DNA of 64,000 bases, taken from contig RPFO01000027.1 of assembly GCA_009746045.1 (NCBI GenBank), positions 3,103,609 to 3,167,608 of the forward strand, given 5' to 3'. Position numbers and translations under genes: made by a program. The notes beneath the pieces were generated by a model. The model had not been told where the DNA came from. It searched no databases and saw only the letters and a program-made list of their open reading frames with translations. Positions within the stretch are counted from its first letter, which is position 1, and the number at the start of each line of letters is the position of its first letter. This stretch comes from Mesostigma viride (Eukaryota > Streptophyta > Mesostigmatophyceae > Mesostigmatales > Mesostigmataceae). Positions 56,299-64,000 of this stretch are shown here, in pieces.

Positions 56299-58740
56299 CT
56301 AACCCCCCTTGTTTAGTTGACCCACCTGGCCCTGCAGGCGACCGTCCTCCCCCACGCTGTCCGCATCCAACACCATCTCATCCGCACCAAGGAAAGGCGC
56401 CGCAGGTACCGCAACAGGCTCACGGCAAGGCACACCGGCCGCTGTACCACGGTCTCCCCTGCGAATGCTCCACAGGGCAGTCCCCTTGGCTTGTGATAAT
56501 GATGTCTCTCCCCCACGGCCCCCCTCTGTCCGTTGGTCTCCACAAATGACCTGCGCATGCCCAGACAGGCAGTCTGTGAGCTCGCCACTTGCCACGGCGG
56601 CACGTCCAGAGATGCCACCTGGCCACCCCTGCCCCTCCCACCATTCCGTGCCCCCTCGTTTGTGCTCCCGTCCTTGGCCCCCCCAGGCTTTCCCGTCCCC
56701 TTCTTTCCCTTCCCGCCGTGGTGTGGCGGATGAAAGATGGCTGTCGATGACCGTGACGGATGACAGATGGTTGTCCATGACCGGGGCGGATGGCAAATGG
56801 TTGGCGATGACCGTGGCGGATGACAGATGGTCGCCGATGACTGTGACAGATGACAGATGGTCGCCGATGACCGCGGCGGATGACAGACGGCTATCAATGA
56901 CCGTGACGGACACCACTTGGCGGGCCTTGGACGATGCCGCTGCTTGTGGCGGACCGTCGGCCAACAGGGCGGATTCTTGGTGGTCAAGCTTCTCCAGTGT
57001 GGCGGATGCCAGGTCACAGCCCAGTGGGGGGTGCATGGTGGAATCTAGTGTGGCGGATGCCACGTCATGGGGGATTGCCGCAGGTGCCATAGTGCCGAAA
57101 CCCTGGCCCGTTGCGGCTGCCAGCTGGTCAAAATTTATCGTATCCGATTCCACTTGTAAACGATTGTGGGCATTGGTTGCGGCTGCCAGCTCTCCCTTCA
57201 GCTCCACGAGCACGAGATCCGCCCGCGATGCGAACGCGGCCGCGACAGCCTCGTAGAGGAGGCTCCAGTCGGCCACGGTGAGGTTCTGGACCAGGCGGTA
57301 GATCTTGGCCGCCGGCATGAGCGATGGAAGTGACGGCTTTTCTCCAGCGTGGTGGGGTTTGCGGGGGGGGAGGGGGGGGAGGGGGGAACGATCCGGGCCG
57401 TGAGATACCTGGGCCACCCGCATGAGGGCGGGGAGGGGGGGCTTCTCTTGGCTGTGCCGGGGGCTGTGGGCCAGGTCAATGGCGGGGTTGATAGGTTCAT
57501 CCTCTATCGACCGGGATCCAGGAAGAGGGTTAATAGATCCATTGAGAAGGTTAATACATCCACTGTGGGGGTTAATAGATCCATTAAGCGGGTTAATAGA
57601 TCCATTAAGCGGGTTCATAGATCCATTAAGAGGGCTAGTAGATCCATTATGGGGGTTAATAGATCCATTAAGAGGGGCATCCTGGCCGTGGTGCCTAAGG
57701 CTCACCATGGGCGTGAGGGAAGGGACGGGCACTTGTGGTTTGACGGGCGCCATCTCGGTATCAAAAGTTGCGTCGGTTGATGAGTAAGCGCGCACCACCG
57801 TCGGCGCAGGCGGGCCCCCATCGCCATCCTCCAAAACCCTACAGTTGTCCGCCGCGCTCCTGTCCACCCCCACGCAGGCATCGTCCCCCTTGTCATCGGC
57901 GCTGCTGCCCGTCGCCACGCAGGTATCGCCCCCCTTGTCATCTGCGCTCCTGTCCGCCGCCATGCTGGCCCACAGCGCATCAAACACCTGCAGGAGCGCG
58001 GACAGTGCCGCCCACGAGCACGAGAGGCGGGCATCCAAACGAGCGCGTGTGACCGCCTCCTTGACACTCAGCACGCCGAAACCCCGCGGCAGCTGGAAGG
58101 TCGATGTCATGGTGGTGGACGGGCCCACCGGGGAGGGCTGGGGGAGGGAACCGTGCGGCTGGCTGGCTTGTCCTTGAGTGATAGCATGCGGTGGCGGCTG
58201 ACTGGCATGACCAGTGAGAGGATGGTGCATGGGCTGGCTGGTTTGTACACGAGGAACAGCACGGGGCGGGCTGCCTTGTGCATAAGAAATAGCATGATGC
58301 GGAGGCTGGCTGCCTTGACGAGCTTTCGCACAGTGCGGAAGAGCGCCAGCAACTAACACACCATTCCCAGCCGCCGCCGGCAGGAAGAACTCTACTACTG
58401 CACCGCCATCTGTTTCCCGTCCCTCCCGTTGCAGCAGCTGGCAACCACTTGCTTCGCCACTAGCCGCTGCCACCGTGGCGTTGCCAGTAGCAGAAGCAGA
58501 TGCCATGGCGTTGCCAGTAGCAGAAGCAGACGCCGTGGCGTTGCCAGTAGCAGAAGCAGACGCCGTGGCGTTGCCAGTAGCAGAAGCAGACGCCGTGGCG
58601 TTGCCAGTAACGAAGCAAGCAAGCGCCTTTCCTTTAGCGTCCCGCTTTCGCCCACCCTGTGTTCGACCGCCCTCCATTCGAGCGTCCTGCAGCGGTGGTG
58701 GCGCCTGGCTATCTTCATTCTGGTTGCCATGCGTCACTAT
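56299..58740 (-). CDS. Long low-complexity ORF with internal repeats
   Basis: The minus frame is open from 59199 to 56299 (966 codons), but the N-terminal ~150 codons are Pro/His-rich and of doubtful coding value, so I give a conservative start region. Visible parts are a 10-residue repeat ATGNATASAS x5 (58480-58620), a 7-residue repeat around NPLNGSI x8 (57540-57680), and a ~13-residue SVTVIDSHLSSA repeat x6 (56745-56910). A more ordered helical segment is KIYRLVQNLTVADWSLLYEA followed by a Leu/Glu-rich stretch (57150-57310). No family is recognised. The long open frame without stops through non-repeat sequence favours coding, but it is not proof. Confidence 0.4.
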   Translation of the reverse strand: MVTHGNQNEDSQAPPPLQDARMEGGRTQGGRKRDAKGKALACFVTGNATASASATGNATASASATGNATASASATGNAMASASATGNATVAAASGEASGCQLLQREGRETDGGAVVEFFLPAAAGNGVLVAGALPHCAKARQGSQPPHHAISYAQGSPPRAVPRVQTSQPMHHPLTGHASQPPPHAITQGQASQPHGSLPQPSPVGPSTTMTSTFQLPRGFGVLSVKEAVTRARLDARLSCSWAALSALLQVFDALWASMAADRSADDKGGDTCVATGSSADDKGDDACVGVDRSAADNCRVLEDGDGGPPAPTVVRAYSSTDATFDTEMAPVKPQVPVPSLTPMVSLRHHGQDAPLNGSINPHNGSTSPLNGSMNPLNGSINPLNGSINPHSGCINLLNGSINPLPGSRSIEDEPINPAIDLAHSPRHSQEKPPLPALMRVAQVSHGPDRSPLPPLPPRKPHHAGEKPSLPSLMPAAKIYRLVQNLTVADWSLLYEAVAAAFASRADLVLVELKGELAAATNAHNRLQVESDTINFDQLAAATGQGFGTMAPAAIPHDVASATLDSTMHPPLGCDLASATLEKLDHQESALLADGPPQAAASSKARQVVSVTVIDSRLSSAAVIGDHLSSVTVIGDHLSSATVIANHLPSAPVMDNHLSSVTVIDSHLSSATPRREGKEGDGKAWGGQGREHKRGGTEWWEGQGWPGGISGRAAVASGELTDCLSGHAQVICGDQRTEGGRGGETSLSQAKGTALWSIRRGDRGTAAGVPCREPVAVPAAPFLGADEMVLDADSVGEDGRLQGQVGQLNKGG

Positions 58741-59320
58741 TACTGAGTGCGCCCCCACTGCGTGCGCAGGGATCAGGCAAGCTGCTCCTTGGCCAACCGC
58801 CACAAGGGCTTCCCCAGCTGACCTTTCTCGCGGCTGGCATCTGCTCCCGCCGGATACATCAAGAGCGGAGGGGCCGGCCTGTGCTGGCATGGACGCAGGT
58901 GGCGGCGGGCATTTCCCATAAGGCTCGAGAACGAACGGGGCCATCGCCCGCAGGTGGCTCGCATAAGGGGGAGGGATGCCCTCCTGCTTGTCGGTGTGTG
59001 GAAGGAAACACGAGGGAGGCAGCATGAAGGAGCCATGATGGAGCCACTTGCTGTGTGTGGGTGGTGGTGGTGGTGGTGGTGCGTGCGGGGGGGGGGGGGA
59101 TGCCCTACAGCACGTGCGGATGTGCGGAGGGGGGGTGTGGGGTGGGGTAGGGCCTCCTGCACGTGCGGATGGGGGGCATCGGCACCCGCTCGCTGGCATC
59201 CCCCATCTGTGAAGTAGGCCACAAAGCCTATTATGCCTAAGGGTACAGTGCGTTCCTCATCAGTCAGGCCGCTATGACACTGGTAGTTCACTTCATCCCT
59301 TTGAGCCAGATCCACCCATG

Positions 59321-59358
59321 ACATTCACACATTCACACACACACACACATACACACAC
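59321..59358. repeat. (AC)n microsatellite
   Basis: An interrupted ACACAC run is followed by CACCCCACCCC-rich sequence. Confidence 0.8.
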
Positions 59359-59679
59359 CTCACCCCACCCCACACCAACCCCACCCACCCCACCCTCTCC
59401 CCCGCATCTACCTGCCGGCACCGTAGGACGGTTCAGGGTTCAGGGTTCCAAAGCTACCGATAACAACAGTGGGTTGTAGTATGCCGCCCAACTGCTTGCA
59501 CCACTTGCTTGTATTGTATAGTTTTGCAAGCATAAGCACTTGCTTGTATCTTATGAAAATGGTAAACGCGGGGTGAAAACGCAACAGCTGTCGGCTTGCA
59601 AAACAATCTTGACCGGCACCGACCTGCTTGCACCCGTGTGGCCACAGCCCATGCCTAACCTAACCTAATCTACCTCTAA

Positions 59680-61005
59680 CCTACCCCTCCCCTCCCCTCC
59701 CCTCCCCTCCCCTCCCCTCCCCTCCCCTCCCTCCCCTCCCTCCCCTCCCCTCCCCTCCCCTCCCCTCCCCTCCCCTCCCTCCCCTCCCTCCCCTCCCCTC
59801 CCTCCCCTCCCCTCCCTCCCCTCCCCTCCCCTCCCTCCCCTCCCCTCCCCTCCCCTCCCTCCCCTCCCCTCCCTCCCCTCCCCTCCCCTCCCATCGCATC
59901 GCATCGCATCGCATCGCATCCCCTCCCCTCCCCTCCCCTCCCCTCCCTCCCTCCCCTCCCCTCCCTCCCCTCCCCTCCCCTCCCCTCCCTCCCCTCCCCT
60001 CCCCTCCCCTCCCTCCCCTCCCCTCCCCTCCCCTCCCCTCCCTCCCCTCCCCTCCCCTCCCCTCCCCTCCCTCCCTCCCTCCCTCCCCTCCCCTCCCCTC
60101 CCTCCCCTCCCCTCCCCTCCCCCCCTCCCCTCCCCTCCCCTCCCTCCCCTCCCCTCCCCTCCCCTCCCTCCCTCCCCTCCCCTCCCCTCCCCTCCCCTCC
60201 CCTCCCTCCCTCCCCTCCCTCCCCTCCCTCCCCTCCCCTCCCTCCCTCCCCTCCCTCCCCTCCCCTCCCCTCCCTCCCTCCCCTCCCTCCCTCCCCTCCC
60301 CTCCCCTCCCCTCCCCTCCCCTCCCTCTCCCTCCCTCCCCTCCCCTCCCCTCCCCTCCCATCCCTCCCATCCCATCCCATCCCATCCCATCCCATCCCAT
60401 CCCTCCCTCCCCTCCCCTCCCTCCCCTCCCTCCCCTCCCCTCCCCTCCCTCCCCTCCCCTCCCCTCCCTCCCCTCCCTCCCCTCCCCTCCCCTCCCCTCC
60501 CTCCCTCCCCTCCCTCCCCTCCCTCCCCTCCCCCTCCCTCCCCTCCCCTCCCCTCCCCTCCCCTCCCCTCCCTCCCCTCCCCTCCCCTCCCCTCCCTCCC
60601 CTCCCTCCCCTCCCCTCCCCTCCCCTCCCTCCCCTCCCCTCCCTCCCCTCCCCTCCCCTCCCCTCCCTCCCCTCCCCTCCCCTCCCCTCCTCCCCTCCCT
60701 CCCCTCCCCTCCCCTCCCTCCCCTCCCCTCCCCTCCCCTCCCCTCCCCTCCCCTCCCCTCCCCTCCCCTCCCCTCCCCTCCCCTCCCTCCTCCCCTCCCC
60801 TCCCCTCCCTCCCCTCCCTCCCCTCCCCTCCCTCCCCTCCCCTCCCCTCCCCTCCCCTCCCCTCCCCTCCCCTCCCCTCCCCTCCCCTCCCCTCCCCTCC
60901 CTCCCTCCCCTCCCCTCCCCTCCCCTCCTCCCTCCCTCCCCTCCCTCCCCTCCCCTCCCTCCCCTCCCCTCCCCTCCCCTCCCCTCCCCTCCCCTCCCAT
61001 CCCAT
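59680..61005. repeat. 1.3-kb polypyrimidine array (CCCCT)n/(CCCT)n
   Basis: Almost pure C/T on the + strand, with units CCCCT and CCCT in irregular order. It is interrupted by (GCATC)n at 59893-59920 and (CCATC)n at 60357-60402. Gly/Glu/Arg frames of ~440 codons on the minus strand are by-products. Confidence 0.95.
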
Positions 61006-61135
61006 AACATCCTACCCTACCCTACTGCAGTGGCTGAAAACATATTTTGAGGAATGTCTTTCTCGACCCAAATTTCGCCCGGGTTCGCATTTAAAGAGAG
61101 AGAAAACGGCCAGGGTTTGCTAGTTTTCCAAGGCA

Positions 61136-61333
61136 CAGTCACTCACGCATCAAGTTGGGTTCACACCTAAAGTTGGGTCGCCTAGGACTTAGGGCATCTT
61201 TTGTTCAAACTAGTTAAAGTGAGTATGTTTTAGTATATTCAGTTCAAATGCAATTTAGTATAACCATTCACGCCTTAAGTTGGGTTGACCCCGGTCTATC
61301 CAGCGAACCCCCCTTAAGGCGTGAATGACTGTA
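61136..61333. mobile_element. Second copy of the CAGTC...GACTG MITE
   Basis: The ends are CAGTCACTCACGC (left, diverged) and GGCGTGAATGACTG followed by TA (right). The internal CAAACTAGTTAAAGTGAGTA region is an inverted relative of the middle of the copy at 27213-27445. Confidence 0.55.
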
Positions 61334-61867
61334 ATGCACGCTGCGCGCCCTGCACACGTGCACAGGAAGATGTCGCGCACTCCTAGGGCACCCGGTACTC
61401 CATAATTTCAGGCCAAGGCCAGGAGAAGGAATGAAGGATTATTGTAGCACTTTGCCCGGAGCCATTAGGAAAGACTTTCTTGAAATTTGTTCTTAGCCAC
61501 TACGGTATAGTAAATTATCTGTATACAAATATACTATACCATAGTGACCACCCACCTACCCACCCACATACCTGCTTACATCTGCCACGCACCTGCTTGC
61601 ACCATCGCGGCCACAGCACGGAGCACCAGAGGTCGTCGTCGCTCATCGCCGCCGCATGCCAATGCTTGCACACGCACGCAGCATTGCAGCTGCGCGCACA
61701 AGATACCGATGCACCCATGGCGGTGGCGAATCCAAGGATCAAGCGGATGACTCCCCGAGCAAGTCATTATACTGTAAGGTATCTTACCACTTCACAATAT
61801 TCAAGTGTGGGCACCAACGATCCCATGCTCGCAGACGCACACAGCACCCTAAATGTTAGTGACCACA

Positions 61868-62146
61868 CACGCCCCCGCCCCCGCCCCCGCCCCCGCCCCC
61901 GCCCCCGCCCCCGCCCCCCGCCCCGCCCCCCCGCCCCCGCCCCCGCCCCGCCCCCGCCCCCGCCCCCGCCCCCGCCCCCGCCCGCCCCCGCCCCCGCCCC
62001 CGCCCCCCCGCCCCCGCCCCGCCCCGCCCCCGCCCCCCGCCCCGCCCCCGCCCCGCCCCCGCCCATGCCCCCGCCCCCGCCCCTGCCCCCGCCCCCGCCC
62101 CCGCCCCCGCCCCCGCCCCCGCCCATGCCCCCGCCCCCGCCCACGC
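61868..62146. repeat. (CCCCCG)n array
   Basis: About 45 hexamer-like units occur with length variants CCCCG and CCCCCCG and a few CCCATG. The minus strand is G-rich and could form quadruplexes. Pro/Arg/Ala and Gly/Arg frames are by-products. Confidence 0.9.
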
Positions 62147-62423
62147 GTGCAGTGTTGCAGCTGTGGCTTTAGTTGCCGCACGGTGCATGATGATGGTCAA
62201 CCACAGGAGGCGCGGTGGGCCAACGCGCTGCGCGCACACATGCTGTGTAGATATTGTACCGTGTAGTGTGTGATTGCACACGCGCATACACGCCGTGGCA
62301 GCTGCGCGATTAGCGACAACGGACCAAAGGATTTCGCTGTTTCTTGACAATACTGGTGATGCAGGGGCGAGACATGCTCGCGCGCTGCGCATGAGAAGAG
62401 ATTGCATGCAAGCGTTCGCGCAG

Positions 62424-62535
62424 CATCTAAACTTGTGGCATTCGCGCAAAATATGAACTTCTGGCGTTCACACAACATCTGAACTTCTGGCGTTTGCGCA
62501 GCATCTGAACTTCAGGCGTTCGCACGGCATCTGCA
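62424..62535. repeat. ~27-bp tandem repeat, 4 copies
   Basis: The unit contains GCATCTGAACTTCTGGCGTT with a CGC-type spacer. Confidence 0.8.
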
Positions 62536-62588
62536 GGTCAAGAACTACAAAGGCTAGAACTACAAAGCTGATCATCCGTCCTACTTAC

Positions 62589-63004
62589 ACTTCTCGCAGA
62601 CTGAGGTTCTCGAAGATGCGGACAAGCACTTCTGACGGCAATTCCCGCAACGGCCCCCTAGGCCTTTGATTTGCTGCGGTACCGGCCGCCCCACCAGCTG
62701 GACATTTACTCCCGTCCACATTCATGGTCTGCAGGGCACTTTCCCCCGCATCGCATTGCTTTCTCGAGCCGGGCTTTTCCAACTTCACGTCCCAACCAGG
62801 AAACTCGAAAGCCAGCTTTGAAGATAATGGCAATACGCCGGTATCCGAATTGTCGTCCTTGTCTGCAGTGGCGCGCGCCGTTCGAATTTCCCTTCCCTTG
62901 TTAAGCGAGAAAGCTCGCTCCAATTCCTCATCGAGCTCCAGGTCGTCATGATCCGCTCCCCCCTGACAGTCAGGAGCAGGATGTTCCATCCCAGCGCCGC
63001 TCAA
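62589..63004 (-). CDS. F-box protein, first coding exon
   Basis: From ATG 63004 the exon encodes ~138 residues and stops at a consensus donor (GTAAGT at about 62583-62588), leaving phase 2. The N-terminal ~110 residues are acidic and low-complexity (DDLELDEELERAF). The exon ends with the start of an F-box: PLRELPSEVLVRIFENLSLRE, which has the Leu-Pro-x-Glu-(V/I)-Leu and Ile-Phe-x-x-Leu positions of the motif. F-box proteins recruit substrates to SCF ubiquitin ligases through SKP1. Later exons, which would define the substrate-binding domain, are expected at lower coordinates but were not identified. Confidence 0.7.
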
Positions 63005-63890
63005 CAGTGCGAGCTTGCGTTGAAGCCCAAGTGCTTGAGAGTGCTAAAAATTGTCGGTTTTGTATGTCGATGCCGATGCCTTCACTGCAGCTGCCTAAAA
63101 ACCGGCATATTGCAACATGCAGCCATCATTACGTTCAACGTCACTACAAACTGGTCATCGACTACAATGGTAAAGATGCAGTTGGAAGAAGCGAAAGGAA
63201 AGAGCCGATAATGCAGAATGCCATGTTGTACGCATGATGACGTGGGTAAATTTATGCTTAACACGATAAGAGTTATTTAATATCGTAAAATAATTAATAA
63301 TATGTAATTCGTCCTGGCTACAGTAGATAGGTAGACTTCGCAACATCGCGCATCCGCTGATTCCGCTCCCATGTGGAAGTCAACCAGGTGGAAGTCAGCA
63401 CAACAACAGGAGCGGAGGAGCAGGGGCTGTCAGGCGTCAGCTGTGCCAATAAGAATAATTGCCAATAATAATAATTGATATCTGCCAGACTGCCACCATG
63501 TGCGACTCCGGTGACATCACTCACTGTGTCAGAAGTGACATAACCTGGACATTTAACTGTATTTTGGGGGAAATTTTTATTGGGAGGATTAACGGAAACA
63601 ATGCCAGAACCGCGCCCCCCCGGCCCCCCCCAACACGCAGGAAGCACCGCATGGCTCCCCAACGCCCAGCTCGATCCAGCCCGTGTCATAATGCGTCATA
63701 AGTCCTCGCTCCCTACTGTACACTGTACAGTACAGTACTGTACTGTCGTCCACACTACGAGGCTCCCAGCCCCCAGGTGGAGTTCGGCGCCAAGCCGTCA
63801 CATCGAGGAAATATCACTGCTGTCTCTCGTCACATGACTCCACCCAAAAACCATCCATCGCGGCTACTTGGCGTGATGTCGATTGCTACG

Positions 63891-63920
63891 GTCAGTCAGT
63901 CAGTCAGTCAGCCAGTCAGT
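63891..63920. repeat. (TCAG)n microsatellite
   Basis: About seven units, one altered to CCAG. Confidence 0.8.
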
Positions 63921-63994
63921 TGGATCCCACGCCGATATACTAAATATATTCCGGCTATGCAATCTCTGTCTGGATTTTACTGGCGTGGGATCCA
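63921..63994. repeat. 74-bp segment with 13-bp inverted ends
   Basis: TGGATCCCACGCC at 63921-63933 is exactly inverted at 63982-63994. The middle is AT-rich. No tRNA box motifs are present; a small inverted-repeat element is possible. Confidence 0.5.
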
Positions 63995-64000
63995 TCGGAA

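Noticed and set aside
59665-61010. Three overlapping ~440-residue Gly/Glu/Arg proteins
   Set aside because: They are by-products of the (CCCCT)n array, open in all minus frames.
63921-63994. 74-bp tRNA gene
   Set aside because: The inverted ends form a 13-bp stem, but tRNA box motifs and the cloverleaf arms are missing.

Overview
The window looks like nuclear DNA of a eukaryote, probably a protist or alga; this is an inference. It has no operons or dense bacterial coding. It has exons with GT/AG splice sites, an F-box exon, an RRM/SUZ-C gene, APE-type non-LTR retrotransposons (LINEs), TIR DNA transposons and many simple-sequence arrays. I cannot name the species. Most long open frames here are by-products of tandem repeats, because repeat units without stops stay open in several frames on both strands.

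Layout. 1-139: 3' end of a + strand LINE. 1943-2863: a LARP6-like RRM protein, one of the few convincing host genes. 4118-23032: a nest of minus-strand LINE copies, each abutting the (TTAA)n tail of the next. The largest copy (6623-23032) is split by three insertions: an unidentified 1.7-kb segment, a 10.7-kb fold-back-like TIR element (9266-19960), and a complete 1.97-kb ORF1-only LINE (20115-22083) with a perfect 10-bp target duplication. The fold-back element has 27-bp perfect TIRs and inverted arms of a ~173-bp satellite. It also holds a 1.1-kb TGGG/CGGG array, a decayed gene, a MITE, and a 1.7-kb piggyBac-like insertion with TTAA target duplications.

23714-38541: minus-strand paralogues of a Gln/Ala/Pro-rich protein. 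Two copies share a (GAT)n(GAG)n upstream tract, a conserved exon end (F-x-E-Q followed by a GT donor) and a conserved next exon; introns hold satellite arrays, including ~65 apparently identical 35-bp units. 41160-48262: a second LINE cluster, with a reverse-transcriptase LINE (43634-46213) inserted into an ORF1-only LINE with a 9-bp target duplication, and a 42-bp minimal LINE insertion with a 14-bp duplication. 48374-52328: minus-strand exons possibly of a related gene, among satellites. 53.7-62.5 kb: tandem arrays and one long low-complexity ORF. 62589-63004: first exon of an F-box gene.

How the parts fit. The LINE copies, with or without reverse transcriptase, end in a short hairpin (about 5-bp stem, 4-nt CAAC/CCAC loop) followed by a (TTAA)n-type tail. 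The stem sequence changes between copies while pairing is largely kept. This suggests that an RT-encoding LINE mobilises ORF1-only partners in trans through a shared 3' RNA structure, and that new copies often land in older copies' tails, building self-nested clusters.
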